Shown here: positions 1-8,523 of the stretch, piece by piece
Layout: the number at the start of each line of letters is the position of its first letter
How positions within the stretch are numbered: the stretch's first letter is position 1
Source of the DNA: Bacteroidota bacterium
Lineage (GTDB): Bacteria; Bacteroidota; Bacteroidia; Chitinophagales; Chitinophagaceae
Length of the DNA: 64,000 nucleotides
NCBI GenBank assembly: GCA_018267915.1
Contig: JAFDXN010000028.1
Coordinates: forward strand, 1 to 64,000
Direction: 5' to 3'
The notes under the pieces: model-generated
What the model saw: the letters and a program-made list of their open reading frames with translations, nothing else
Told to the model about the DNA's origin: nothing
Database searches by the model: none
Position numbers and translations under genes: made by a program

Positions 1-690
1 ACAGCGGGCTGTGTGATCGTAAATGTTTTTTGCAGCGTGCAGTTGTTGGCGTCTGTAATGGTGCATGTATATGTGGCGGGAGCCAGGCCTGTGGCACTTG
101 CGGCAGTGCCGCCGCTTGGCGACCACGAGTAAGTATACGGGGCTACACCACCAGACGCAGTCACAGATGCTGTACCATCGCCTGCCCCATTACAACTCAC
201 GTTGGTTTGTGTGGTAGTTGCTGTTATCGGAGTCGGCGCAGTCAGCGTGAAGGTCTTTTGGAGATTGCAGTTGTGTGCATCAGTTATGGTACAGGTATAG
301 CTGCCTGCTGCCAGGTTATTGGCAGTCGCATTATTGCCGCCGGTGGGCGTCCAGGCATAGCTATAAGGTACTGTGCCGCCCGAGACATTTACACTAGCTG
401 AGCCTGTGCTTGCTCCGTTACATAAAATATTGACTTGTGATGTGGTGGCGGTCATGGCGCCGGCCTGCGTCAGCGTGAAGGTTTTTTGCAAGGTGCAGTT
501 GTGCGCATCTGTTATTGTACAGGTGTAGTTGCCTGCCGGCAGATTTGTCGCTGTTGAATTGTTGCCCCCGGTAGGAGTCCAGGAATAGGTGTAGCCCGGC
601 GAGCCGCCTGATACGTTTACCGTGGCGGTGCCGTCATTGCCACCGTTGCAGTTTACGTTTGTTTGAGAAGTAGTCGCGGCCAAAGCAGGT
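1..690 (-). repeat. Tandem SprB-type coding repeats, 228-bp period
   Basis: Three consecutive units are alike at the DNA level as well as in protein: the stretch beginning cgtgaaggt recurs near 246 and 474, with a more diverged copy near 18, giving a 228-bp spacing (76 codons). A fourth, more diverged unit lies at about 690-910. The high DNA similarity suggests recent unit duplication or recombination. Confidence 0.8.
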
Positions 691-1583
691 GGCTCTGCGA
701 TCACAATAGTGTCGCGGACGGTGTCCTGCGTAGCATCCACAACCCTTACGGTATACGAACCGGCCGTGAGGCCTGACACACTTTGAGTGGTTTGATTGCC
801 GGGAAGCCATAGGTAACTATATGGAGGTGTGCCGTTCACCGGTGTCACCGATGCTGTGCCGTCATTGCCCCCGTTGCAGTTGACGTCTGTGTGTGATGGC
901 GTTGCAATGAAGGATATCGGCACTACGTCAATCGAGTCCAGGTAATAATAAGCATAATTCCCTTGCTGACCGCTATAGTTAGTATGTGCGTCGTCCCTAA
1001 AGTTGCCAATGATAACATGTGAATAGGCGGAGTCTGCTGTGAAAGTATCGGTTAGCATGGTCCAGTTTAGCGTGTCCGTTATTACGCCATAGGTGGGGCC
1101 ATAGTCTATCTGCGGCGTTACGGCAATTGCCGTCGTTACATTTGTAGGCGCGCCGATGCCATTTTGATAAAAGAAAACACTAAATCCGTCCGAAGAGGTG
1201 GTCTGTGTATTACATTTTACGACCCAAACAGTAACCTGGTAGGTTTGTCCTACGACAAGCGGGGTCACAACCCCGCGGCCATATTCACGGTAACCCCCAC
1301 CACCATAGTTGTAAAAGCCTATATACGCATTGCCTTCGAACGGATATTGGTAGCCGGCGAAATTCTGCGGTATACCAATTGTTGCGTTGGGGTTAGCGCA
1401 CGTGTTGAAGTAATCCGAGGTGCCATTACTTGGTTGGTCCCAGTTCACCGCATGGCTTATCTGGCTGAGCGTGTTAGGGCAAGGACTGTACTGCTCAAAA
1501 CCACCATTCTGCACCATATTCTGGGCAGATGCGTAAAAGTGTGCTATCAATAAAATGAAAAAAAGCGTAAGTATTGGCTTCAT
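1..1583 (-). CDS. SprB-repeat surface protein, 3' end cut by window edge
   Basis: About 527 codons are visible from the ATG at 1583 and the frame is still open at base 1. Residues 1-21 form a signal peptide (MKPILTLFFILLIAHFYASA). Residues 22 to about 220 look like the jelly-roll, carbohydrate-binding-like domain that often starts with NGGFE in Bacteroidota surface proteins. Then come at least four repeats of about 76 residues with the pattern VNCNGGNDGTA...GG.PPY.Y.W.P...T...L.AG.YT..I.DA..C, which is the SprB repeat. Proteins of this build are normally exported by the type IX secretion system and end in a C-terminal sorting domain; that end lies outside the window. The likely role is an adhesin or gliding-type surface protein, but this is inferred from the repeat only. 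The exact ligand cannot be told. Confidence 0.85.
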   Translation of the reverse strand, partial: MKPILTLFFILLIAHFYASAQNMVQNGGFEQYSPCPNTLSQISHAVNWDQPSNGTSDYFNTCANPNATIGIPQNFAGYQYPFEGNAYIGFYNYGGGGYREYGRGVVTPLVVGQTYQVTVWVVKCNTQTTSSDGFSVFFYQNGIGAPTNVTTAIAVTPQIDYGPTYGVITDTLNWTMLTDTFTADSAYSHVIIGNFRDDAHTNYSGQQGNYAYYYLDSIDVVPISFIATPSHTDVNCNGGNDGTASVTPVNGTPPYSYLWLPGNQTTQSVSGLTAGSYTVRVVDATQDTVRDTIVIAEPPALAATTSQTNVNCNGGNDGTATVNVSGGSPGYTYSWTPTGGNNSTATNLPAGNYTCTITDAHNCTLQKTFTLTQAGAMTATTSQVNILCNGASTGSASVNVSGGTVPYSYAWTPTGGNNATANNLAAGSYTCTITDAHNCNLQKTFTLTAPTPITATTTQTNVSCNGAGDGTASVTASGGVAPYTYSWSPSGGTAASATGLAPATYTCTITDANNCTLQKTFTITQPA

Positions 1584-1696
1584 GAAACAGGTAAATTAAA
1601 AATTATTGTAAGAGGTATTTAAGAAGACGAAAATTATCGTCGAAAGGGTTGGATAAAATTAAATTTATTTCATTGGAAATTCATATAAGAACGCAC

Positions 1697-1731
1697 AATA
1701 AAAAAGAGGTTTAGCTACAGCTAAACCTCTT
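1697..1731 (-). terminator. Rho-independent terminator of the acyl-CoA dehydrogenase gene
   Basis: A perfect 13-bp inverted repeat (AAGAGGTTTAGCT / AGCTAAACCTCTT) with a 2-nt loop lies at 1704-1731. Read on the minus strand it is followed at once by a run of T. It sits about 20 bases after the stop codon of the dehydrogenase gene. Confidence 0.85.
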
Positions 1732-1752
1732 CCGGATAATATTGGCGACAGT

Positions 1753-2895
1753 TTAATCCTTCAATACGCTACGGCTGATCACGATCCGTTGCACCTCGCT
1801 GGTACCCTCATATATCTGTGTTATCTTGGCATCGCGCATCAGGCGCTCTACGTGGAATTCTTTTACGTAGCCGTACCCGCCGTGTATCTGCACAGCTTCG
1901 TTGGTCACCCATTGCGCAATATCCGAAGCATATAATTTGGCTATCGACGCGGGTAATGTATAATCTTTGCCCTCATCTTTGGTCCATGCGGCCTTCAGGC
2001 ACAGCAGCCTGGCCCCTTCTATAGCAGTAGCCATATCCGCCAGCTTAAAGGCAATTGCCTGGTGATTGGATATCTCGGTCCCGAAAGCCTTGCGCTCTTT
2101 CGAATATTTTACCGCCAATTCATATGCTCCGCTGGCAATGCCTAGTGCCTGTGAAGCGATACCGATACGGCCACCGGCGAGCACCTTCATTGCAAATGTG
2201 AAACCGAATCCATCCTCTCCTATTCTATTCTCCTTTGGTACTTTCACATCCTGGAACATAATGCTGTGCGTATCACTGCCGCGTATGCCAAGTTTATTTT
2301 CCTTAGCACCTACAGTTACTCCAGGCCAGTCTTTATGCACAATTAGCGCATTGATGCCTTTATGCCCTTTTTCAGGATAGGTCTGTGCTATTACCAGGTA
2401 GTAAGATGCTGTGCTGCCATTGGTGATCCAGTTTTTAGTACCGTTCAGCAGATAATGGTCACCCTTGTCTTCGGCAGTAGTGCGTTGCGATGTTGCGTCC
2501 GATCCTGCCTCAGGTTCACTCAACAAAAAGGCGCCTATCTTTTGGCCGCTCGCCAGTTCGGTAAGGTATTTCTGTTTTTGTTCTTCGTTACCGTAGGTTT
2601 CAAGGCCCCAGCAAACCAGCGAATTATTCACGCTCATGCATACCGAGGTCGAAGCATCTATCTTCGAGATCTCTTCCATGGCCAGCACATACGATACTGT
2701 ATCCATACCTGAGCCGCCGTACTTTGGGTCTACCATCATCCCCAGGAAGCCCAGTTCTCCGAGCTTTTTGATTTGTTCCAGGGGCACTTTCTGGTGTTCG
2801 TCACGTTCTATGACCCCTGGTAATAATTCATTACGGGCGAAATCCCTGGCAGCCATTTGCACTGCCAATTGCTCCTCGGTAAGTTGAAAATTCAT
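1753..2895 (-). CDS. Acyl-CoA dehydrogenase (short-chain/butyryl type)
   Basis: The 380-residue product has the standard length and order of the FAD-dependent acyl-CoA dehydrogenases: helical N-terminal domain, beta domain with LSEPEAGSDA (about residue 127) and the helical C-terminal domain. The C-terminal IYEGTSEVQR carries the catalytic base, Glu363 in this protein, in the place used by short- and medium-chain enzymes. It should oxidise acyl-CoA to the 2-enoyl-CoA and pass electrons to ETF, in fatty or branched-chain acid breakdown. The gene stands alone, with a strong terminator after it. The ATG at 2895 is the only sensible start. Substrate chain length cannot be fixed from sequence; the similarity to butyryl-CoA dehydrogenase is my reading. 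Confidence 0.93.
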   Translation of the reverse strand: MNFQLTEEQLAVQMAARDFARNELLPGVIERDEHQKVPLEQIKKLGELGFLGMMVDPKYGGSGMDTVSYVLAMEEISKIDASTSVCMSVNNSLVCWGLETYGNEEQKQKYLTELASGQKIGAFLLSEPEAGSDATSQRTTAEDKGDHYLLNGTKNWITNGSTASYYLVIAQTYPEKGHKGINALIVHKDWPGVTVGAKENKLGIRGSDTHSIMFQDVKVPKENRIGEDGFGFTFAMKVLAGGRIGIASQALGIASGAYELAVKYSKERKAFGTEISNHQAIAFKLADMATAIEGARLLCLKAAWTKDEGKDYTLPASIAKLYASDIAQWVTNEAVQIHGGYGYVKEFHVERLMRDAKITQIYEGTSEVQRIVISRSVLKD

Positions 2896-3057
2896 GGCCG
2901 CAAAATACGGCGATTTTTTTTTTATCAGGGTATTTTAATTCGTCTGGAATAAACATGTTATTTTAAAAACAATCTATTCTGTCGAATGCAAATCCCCGAT
3001 CGCAAATCGAATGTGGAATCCTGGATTTTCTTCATCTTTAATGTGTAAACCGGGACT

Positions 3058-3630
3058 TTGGAGCAAACATCCGCACATAGCAAGTTAAGCGACGAAGAGC
3101 TGCTGGCAGCCTATCGTTCGGCCGGCGACGATCGTTTGCTGGGCCTGCTCCTGCAGCGCTACACGATGTTGTTGTTGGGTGTAGCAATGAAATATATGAA
3201 AAACCGAACTGACGCGGAGGATGCTGTGCAACAGGTGTTTCTGAAGGCTATCATGCATTTGCCCAAAGGTGAGATACAGAACTTTAAAGGCTGGCTATAT
3301 GTGCTGATGCGCAATCATTGCCTGCAATTGCTCCGCGACAAGAGTTATAAGGCAGGCGAGGAGGCACTCGTCCATGTGTCTGCCTCGGAAAGCGATAAGG
3401 AAGCCTTGCTCCTGCAGGAGCAGACCTTGGAACAGTTGCAGGAGACCCTGCAGGAGTTGAATGATGAACAGCGCATTTGCGTGACCATGTTTTACTTACA
3501 AAAGCGGAGTTATAATGAAATAATGGCAGCTACCGGCTTTACCTTTGCACAAGTAAAAAGCTATATACAGAATGGCAAAAGGAATCTTAAAATATTACTG
3601 CTGAAGAAAACAGGCCAAACAAATGGGTGA
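3058..3630 (+). CDS. ECF-type RNA polymerase sigma-70 factor
   Basis: The 190-residue protein has region 2 (residues about 25-100, with YMKNRTDAEDAVQQVFLKA and the FKGWLYVLMRNHC stretch) and region 4 (about 130-180, with NDEQRICVTMFYLQKRSYNEI). It should direct RNA polymerase to a small regulon. The start is TTG at 3058: an in-frame stop lies at 3046-3048 and the next ATG would remove half of region 2, so no other start fits. Its last codons overlap the next gene by 8 bases, which is typical for a sigma factor and its membrane partner being translated together. Confidence 0.9.
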   Translation: MEQTSAHSKLSDEELLAAYRSAGDDRLLGLLLQRYTMLLLGVAMKYMKNRTDAEDAVQQVFLKAIMHLPKGEIQNFKGWLYVLMRNHCLQLLRDKSYKAGEEALVHVSASESDKEALLLQEQTLEQLQETLQELNDEQRICVTMFYLQKRSYNEIMAATGFTFAQVKSYIQNGKRNLKILLLKKTGQTNG

Positions 3631-3976
3631 GGAATTGAACTATATATTCGGTAATGGTTCACCGGGCAATTTGTCTGAGGAAAAATTGATGGCTTATCTG
3701 GAGGGGACGCTTTCGGTGGAAGAACAGCATGAAGTAGAGCAATTCCTTGCTCAGGAAAGCTTTGAGGCTGAGGCGATTGAAGGGTTGAAAAATATGCAAC
3801 CCGAAGATGCGAAACGTTCCGTCGCGCGCCTCAATCACGATTTGAGGAAACACGTGCATCATCGCAGGGGGCGCCGCAGGCAAATCAAAGATAACCCCTG
3901 GGCCCTGCTCGCCGTAGCTTTAACAATGCTCTTCATTATTTTGGCGTATTTTGTCATTCGCTTGATTCTTAAATAG
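3623..3976 (+). CDS. Small single-span membrane protein, probable anti-sigma partner
   Basis: The 117-residue protein has an acidic soluble N-terminal part with LSEEKLMAYLEGTLSVEEQHEVEQFL, a pattern common at the N-terminus of Bacteroidota anti-sigma and membrane-tethered regulators, then a basic stretch (RKHVHHRRGRRR) and one membrane helix near the C-terminus (about residues 92-114). The gene overlaps the ECF sigma gene by 8 bases. I infer that it holds the sigma factor at the inner membrane. There is no zinc-finger HxxxCxxC motif, and almost nothing follows the membrane helix, so a periplasmic sensor domain is missing. The family itself I do not recognise with certainty. Confidence 0.65.
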   Translation: MGEELNYIFGNGSPGNLSEEKLMAYLEGTLSVEEQHEVEQFLAQESFEAEAIEGLKNMQPEDAKRSVARLNHDLRKHVHHRRGRRRQIKDNPWALLAVALTMLFIILAYFVIRLILK

Positions 3977-3980
3977 TGCA

Positions 3981-4649
3981 ATGAGAAAATGGTTTTTGTT
4001 AGGGCTTGGTCTCTTATCCTTCACCCGTGCATGGTGTCATGCCGATACAGTAGTTGTCAGAAACAAATGGTGTACCCGCACCGACACGATAGAACTTTAT
4101 AAGGATGGATGGAACTTGCTTCAGGTCTATGGCGGAGACGTCGTGCCGGGCGGAGTGAAATTTCGAAGCTATGATGGTGACCTGAAAATAGGTACCGCAG
4201 ACGTGAAAAAAGATACGCTTGCGGCTCTGGCAATGCCTTTTGAATCAGGCAAAAAATTCAAAATAGGGGTGGTGGAAAAGCGCTCCGGTCGTTTAGTAAA
4301 AGAAATATGGTGTGTCAGCCGCCCCTTGCCCGAACCGGTAGCAGTCGTTGGCTTTCTGCAGGGCAATTCCGTGGCCAAAAAAGATCTGCTCGCCCAGTCC
4401 CTGCTTAGAGTTACCTATCCCGGTTCCAGTTACTGTTATCCATATAAAATACTTAGTTATTCATTCAAGGCCTATCGCAACCCCGTAAGCGTTACCAAAC
4501 AAGTAGAAGGTGCATTTATATCTCTCGATGTGCAGAAAGTCATCAAAGACTTAGCTCCCGGAACAGCCATCGTTTTTAGCGATATCATAGCTGTCTGTCC
4601 GGAGTGCAATAGCCGTAAACTGAAGGATATTAAGTTGGTGGTGAAGTAG
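3981..4649 (+). CDS. Secreted protein with a GldM C-terminal-like domain
   Basis: The 222-residue product starts with a signal peptide (MRKWFLLGLGLLSFTRAWCHA). The second half contains a line that resembles the end domains of GldM/PorM, the periplasmic shaft of the type IX secretion motor: RPLPEPVAVVGFLQGNSVAKKDLLAQ, then a beta-rich part ending with an ITAV-like strand and a final strand IKLVVK. GldM itself has a membrane helix and about 500 residues, so this is not GldM but a stand-alone protein using the same fold. It follows the sigma/anti-sigma pair by 4 bases and is probably in the same transcript. Function is unknown; a role at the cell envelope is inferred. Confidence 0.6.
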   Translation: MRKWFLLGLGLLSFTRAWCHADTVVVRNKWCTRTDTIELYKDGWNLLQVYGGDVVPGGVKFRSYDGDLKIGTADVKKDTLAALAMPFESGKKFKIGVVEKRSGRLVKEIWCVSRPLPEPVAVVGFLQGNSVAKKDLLAQSLLRVTYPGSSYCYPYKILSYSFKAYRNPVSVTKQVEGAFISLDVQKVIKDLAPGTAIVFSDIIAVCPECNSRKLKDIKLVVK

Positions 4650-4667
4650 TATTTACACTGTTAGCGC

Positions 4668-5372
4668 TTACCTGCATCGCCCCGACGACATATTGAGCAA
4701 CCGGTCTACGTCACACCATATATTTTCAGGCGCCTCGTTCAGCCAGACATTCTTGCCTCTTATCACTAGATTTGTGTCTATCAGGTAGGCATCATTAGGT
4801 GCAGGCCCGTACAGTTTCCAGAAGTCGTTATTCGGCCCGTCAATTAATATTGTGGTCTTCACCCCCATTTTTGCTACAAGGGTATCAGTCATCGCCTTCC
4901 TCTGTCCAAAGGTTTTTGGTTGCTTGTATTCCAGCTCCTGGATGACATTTTCCATCGCAAGGTCAATTTTGTCCGATAGTGGCCCGGCCACATCTGTAGG
5001 ATGGGCTTCTATCTGATACACTATATAGATATTCAACTTGTCCTTGTAGACCGCTGCTATCTGTTCCAGGTCGGGAACATGATGCCTGAAAAAAGGGCAG
5101 GTATAACTGCCTCCAACCAAAAGCACCGGCTTTTTGTCCGCAAGCAATTCCTTTATCGTTACAGGCTTCCCGTCTTTGCTGTACAGTGTTATGTCTACCG
5201 CTTCTCGGCCCTTCCGGAAGCCCGAGCTGTCAATATCTCCGGTGAATCCCTTTACTTTTGCGATCGGCGTGTTATCGCTGAGTTTTCGCTTCTCAGGCAC
5301 TTTCTTATCGTAGGAAAAACAAATGTAAACAGCTACGGTTGCGGCAAGCAACAAAAAAGATTTTTTCAACAT
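4668..5372 (-). CDS. Deiodinase-like thioredoxin-fold protein, Cys form (copy 1)
   Basis: The 234-residue protein starts with a hydrophobic export segment (FLLLAATVAVYICF). Residues about 60-225 follow the iodothyronine deiodinase pattern: GSYTCPFFR in place of the eukaryotic selenocysteine motif, IEAHPTD matching the deiodinase EAHP(S/T)D motif, and the C-terminal strand VWLNEAPENIWCDVDRLL. The catalytic position is a normal TGC cysteine codon, not TGA. Bacterial homologues are thought to act as exported thiol oxidoreductases or peroxiredoxin-like enzymes; no iodine substrate is implied. A close paralogue follows 76 bases upstream on the same strand, so the two arose by tandem duplication and are likely co-transcribed. 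Confidence 0.8.
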   Translation of the reverse strand: MLKKSFLLLAATVAVYICFSYDKKVPEKRKLSDNTPIAKVKGFTGDIDSSGFRKGREAVDITLYSKDGKPVTIKELLADKKPVLLVGGSYTCPFFRHHVPDLEQIAAVYKDKLNIYIVYQIEAHPTDVAGPLSDKIDLAMENVIQELEYKQPKTFGQRKAMTDTLVAKMGVKTTILIDGPNNDFWKLYGPAPNDAYLIDTNLVIRGKNVWLNEAPENIWCDVDRLLNMSSGRCR

Positions 5373-5448
5373 CAGCTAACGTTATGCTGCAAATTCCCAT
5401 AAAAATGCCAAAGGGCAAAAATTTTCCATTTACCGGTATGGGGTCCGG

Positions 5449-6168
5449 TTACCGGCATTTTCTTGATACCCTTTTCAGGAGGTAGTCTAAATCGCACCAG
5501 ATGTTTGCCCCGTCTTCATTTAGCCATGTGTTTTTGGCCCGAACAACCATGTTAGTATCTATCAAAAATGCGTTATTAATACCTGGCCCGTATGCCCTCC
5601 AGAATTCATTCTTTGGCCCGTCCAGTAACACCTTTGCCTCCAGCTTTCCATGTATTATAGCTGTGTCAGCCATCGCTTTTCGCTGCCCAAAGGTGGCCGC
5701 CTGCTTTACCTGTACATCTTCCACCTCATTTCGCAAGGAAATATCCACGGTGTCTGAGCAGGGGCCTATGGCGTCAATAGGGTGGGCTTCTAATGTGTAG
5801 ATAAGGTACACATTTAGCTTATCTCCATAAAAACGTTTGATCTCATCCACATCAGGGCTGTGGTCCCTGAAGCGTGGACAAGAGTAACTACCGTCGACAA
5901 TCAAAATAGGCACGCCATCCTTCAGCAGGTCACTTATCATTACAGGTTTCCCGTCGTGAGTATAGACGGCAACATCCGGCGCTTTGTCGCCTGCCTTTAG
6001 TCCGGCCGTGTCCAGGTCGCCGAGAAAGCTGGTAACTCGCTTTATCCGTGCCTTGTCTTTAATGGTGTGTTTGGGTCTTTTTGAGGCATTTTTATTGCCG
6101 GCACCGGCATCGAGGTAGCTACACAACAAAAGCACTGAGCTAAATAGCAAGACAATATTTCTGGACAT
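5449..6168 (-). CDS. Deiodinase-like thioredoxin-fold protein, Cys form (copy 2)
   Basis: This is the paralogue of the next gene downstream, sharing the order FxGD(L/I)D..G...G, KDGKPV, GSYSCPRFR, LEAHPIDAIGP, FGQRKAM.DT, LLDGP.N.FW..YGP and WLNE...IWCD.D.LL. The catalytic position is TGT (Cys). I start at the ATG at 6168, which gives a clean signal peptide (MSRNIVLLFSSVLLLCSYLDAGA); an ATG at 6189 would add seven residues. A conserved final Cys (SRKCR) occurs in both copies (GRCR in copy 1). The sequence GGAATTTGCA lies just upstream of both genes, which may be a shared control element. Enzyme activity is unknown. Confidence 0.8.
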   Translation of the reverse strand: MSRNIVLLFSSVLLLCSYLDAGAGNKNASKRPKHTIKDKARIKRVTSFLGDLDTAGLKAGDKAPDVAVYTHDGKPVMISDLLKDGVPILIVDGSYSCPRFRDHSPDVDEIKRFYGDKLNVYLIYTLEAHPIDAIGPCSDTVDISLRNEVEDVQVKQAATFGQRKAMADTAIIHGKLEAKVLLDGPKNEFWRAYGPGINNAFLIDTNMVVRAKNTWLNEDGANIWCDLDYLLKRVSRKCR

Positions 6169-6398
6169 CGGGCAGACGAATCTTTGCAAATTCCTTAAAA
6201 AAGCCGGAATTACAAATTCTGACCCCAGCTGTACTTTTTGCTGGGGTCGTCCGACTCATTCCTGCGGCAGCCTCCGGCCAGTTGAGTTCTTTGAAAGCAG
6301 GAAATAATAAATTTTTGCAAAAACCGTACATCACGCTCATTGTGCTATTACCTCATTGAGCCTTTGAGCAATTAAATGGTTATCTTGCAGACACATCT

Positions 6399-7613
6399 AT
6401 GCACTTAGCAGGTAAAAAGATAATATTGGGCGTGACAGGCAGCATAGCCGCTTACAAAACCCCGGAATTGGTACGCCAACTCATCAAAGCTGGCGCCGAA
6501 GTGCGGGTCATCACTACTGCCATGGCCGAGGGTTTCGTAAGTCCACTGGCCCTCGCCACTGTGTCCAGGCACCCCGTGCTGAACAGCATCAGCGATGGCT
6601 CCTCATGGAACAACCACGTTGAGCTGGGCCTCTGGGCCGATGCCATGCTCATCGCGCCCTGTAGTGCCAATACACTGGCTAAGATAGCCCACGGCCTTTG
6701 CGACAACCTGTTGACGGCAGTTTATCTTTCTGCACGCTGTCCCATATTCATAGCTCCGGCTATGGATGAAGATATGTGGTTGCACCAAAGCACCCGTAAC
6801 AATGTGCAAACCCTGCGCACCTATGGCAATCGCATCATACCTGTTGCCCATGGCGAGCTGGCTAGCGGCCTGGTAGGCGAGGGCCGGATGGCCGAGCCCG
6901 CGGCAATAGTATCTTACCTTGCCGAGGTCCTCTCCGAAGATAATAAACCCCTCAAAGGCATCAGTGCTCTGGTTACCGCCGGCCCCACCTTCGAGCGTAT
7001 AGATCCCGTGCGTTTTGTAGGCAATTTTTCCACCGGTAAAATGGGTATCGCCATTGCCGAGGCGCTGGCCGACAGGGGCGCGAAGGTGACCCTGGTGCTT
7101 GGCCCCACGCATCTCAATACCTACCATAGGGACATCAAATTGGTGAGGGTGGAAAGTGCCGCTGAGATGTATGATGCCTGTATGAAGACATTTCCCCAGT
7201 CCGAGATTGCCGTGATGGCTGCAGCCGTGGCCGATTACAAGCCTAAAGAACGGGCTGCTGAGAAAATAAAAAAGAAGGCGGAAACGTTAGAATTAAGCCT
7301 TACTAAGACCAACGATATTTTGGCGTCGCTGGGCAAAATAAAGAAAGGCGGGCAGTTGCTGGCGGGTTTCGCGCTCGAGACCACCAACGAGCTCCAGAAC
7401 GCCATGGAAAAAATGAAGAGTAAGAATGCCGATATGATGGCCCTCAATTCCCTGCGTGATGAAGGTGCGGGCTTTGGCCACGATACGAACAAGCTCACCC
7501 TACTCGATACCAGGGGCTATAACGAACAATTGCCGCTTATGAGCAAGCGCGATTCGGCGGAAGCGATTGTAAAACATATATTGGAACTCAGGCATGCTGA
7601 AAAAACTGCTTAA
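6399..7613 (+). CDS. coaBC: Bifunctional CoaBC: PPC decarboxylase / phosphopantothenate-cysteine ligase
   Basis: The 404-residue protein makes 4'-phosphopantetheine for coenzyme A in two steps. Residues 1-180 are the flavin-dependent decarboxylase Coa[11 protein letters not shown], the catalytic His73 in NHVELG, PCSANT and PAMDEDMW. Residues 185-400 are the ligase Coa[34 protein letters not shown] and a K-rich loop. Two decarboxylase positions known to be essential in the E. coli protein differ here: the Asn of AMN is Asp123 and the flap Cys is Ser156 ([11 protein letters not shown]). I believe this is a lineage-wide Bacteroidota version rather than damage. It overlaps porD by 20 bases. Confidence 0.95.
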   Translation: MHLAGKKIILGVTGSIAAYKTPELVRQLIKAGAEVRVITTAMAEGFVSPLALATVSRHPVLNSISDGSSWNNHVELGLWADAMLIAPCSANTLAKIAHGLCDNLLTAVYLSARCPIFIAPAMDEDMWLHQSTRNNVQTLRTYGNRIIPVAHGELASGLVGEGRMAEPAAIVSYLAEVLSEDNKPLKGISALVTAGPTFERIDPVRFVGNFSTGKMGIAIAEALADRGAKVTLVLGPTHLNTYHRDIKLVRVESAAEMYDACMKTFPQSEIAVMAAAVADYKPKERAAEKIKKKAETLELSLTKTNDILASLGKIKKGGQLLAGFALETTNELQNAMEKMKSKNADMMALNSLRDEGAGFGHDTNKLTLLDTRGYNEQLPLMSKRDSAEAIVKHILELRHAEKTA

Positions 7614-8520
7614 TATAATCATCGCCATCCATGCGCTGTGTACATGCGCTGCCGCGCAGGAGATATCCTGCAAGGTAAAGGTAATGCACGAAAAGATAAC
7701 GGGTGTGGATAACGAGGTCTTCAACTCTATGGAGCGCAATATCAACAGTTTCATCAACTCTCGCAAATGGACAACCGATGAGTTTGGTACCAACGAAAAG
7801 ATAGAGTGTAATATTCTGCTGAACATCACAGGCCGCATGACCGGCGACAACGATGGCTTTAATGCCACGATGAATATTAGCGCAGGTAGGCCCGTATATA
7901 ATTCCAGCTATACGTCTCCTACCATAAACTGGGTCGATCGCGATTTGCTTTTTCACTATTCCCAGTATACCACCATGGACTTTGATGACAATCGTGTTTC
8001 GGGCAATGATCCATTGGCATCCAACCTTACGGCGGTACTGGCCTATTATGTCTACATTATTCTCGCCCTTGATTATGATAGCTTTTCAAAAGACGGAGGC
8101 ACCGTTTATCTGAAAAAAGCGCAGAACGTTGTGAATAATGCGCCTGAGCAGGGTAAGACGATCACGGGCTGGAAGGCGGTGGAAGGCAATCGCAACCGTT
8201 ACTGGCTCATAGATCAAATGTTGAGCCCCCGGTTTGAATCTTTGCGTAGCGCGTGGTACTCAATTCATCGCGAAGGACTTGATAACTTGTATTCTAAACC
8301 CGCCGAGGCAAGGCAAAAGGTATTGAGCACGCTTACAGCGTTGCAACAGGTGCAGAAAGAGAATCCCTCTTCGGTGCTCATGCAGTTCGTATTCAGCGCT
8401 AAAAGCGATGAATTCATCAGGGTGGTATCCATGTTGCCCAAACCTGAAAGAGGGCCCTATCTTAACTTGCTGGCTCAGATAGACGTCCTGAATGCCGCAA
8501 AATATAACAGTCTTAGGTAG
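7594..8520 (+). CDS. porD: PorD/DUF4835 family protein, type IX secretion related
   Basis: The 308-residue protein has a signal peptide ending at AAAQ and the DUF4835 signature: EISCKVKVMHEKI, NSFINSRKWT, EKIECNILLNI, P.YNSSYTSPTINWVD and LAYYVYIILALDYDSFS. The family is found only in Bacteroidota and is named PorD from gliding and type IX secretion work; its molecular task is not well known. Its start lies inside the end of coaBC (20-base overlap) and the coaBC-porD pairing is conserved in the phylum, which supports the call. It most likely sits in the periplasm or at the outer membrane. Confidence 0.88.
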   Translation: MLKKLLNIIIAIHALCTCAAAQEISCKVKVMHEKITGVDNEVFNSMERNINSFINSRKWTTDEFGTNEKIECNILLNITGRMTGDNDGFNATMNISAGRPVYNSSYTSPTINWVDRDLLFHYSQYTTMDFDDNRVSGNDPLASNLTAVLAYYVYIILALDYDSFSKDGGTVYLKKAQNVVNNAPEQGKTITGWKAVEGNRNRYWLIDQMLSPRFESLRSAWYSIHREGLDNLYSKPAEARQKVLSTLTALQQVQKENPSSVLMQFVFSAKSDEFIRVVSMLPKPERGPYLNLLAQIDVLNAAKYNSLR

Positions 8521-8523
8521 CAA

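Noticed and set aside
1..700. Evenly spaced repeats that could be a CRISPR array
   Set aside because: The period is 228 bp and the units are open reading frame repeats of SprB type; there are no short repeats with unique spacers.
5433..5455. CCGGTA/TACCGG hairpin after the second deiodinase-like gene as terminator
   Set aside because: The stem is only 6 bp, the loop 11 bases and the T run is displaced; too weak to list.
4668..6168. Selenoproteins with UGA-coded Sec
   Set aside because: The catalytic codons are TGC and TGT, and no in-frame TGA occurs.
6603..7127. 174-codon frame antisense to coaBC, and other long antisense frames such as 13270-13989 and 38548-39246
   Set aside because: They lie opposite well supported genes, show no domain pattern and reflect codon bias of the coding strand.
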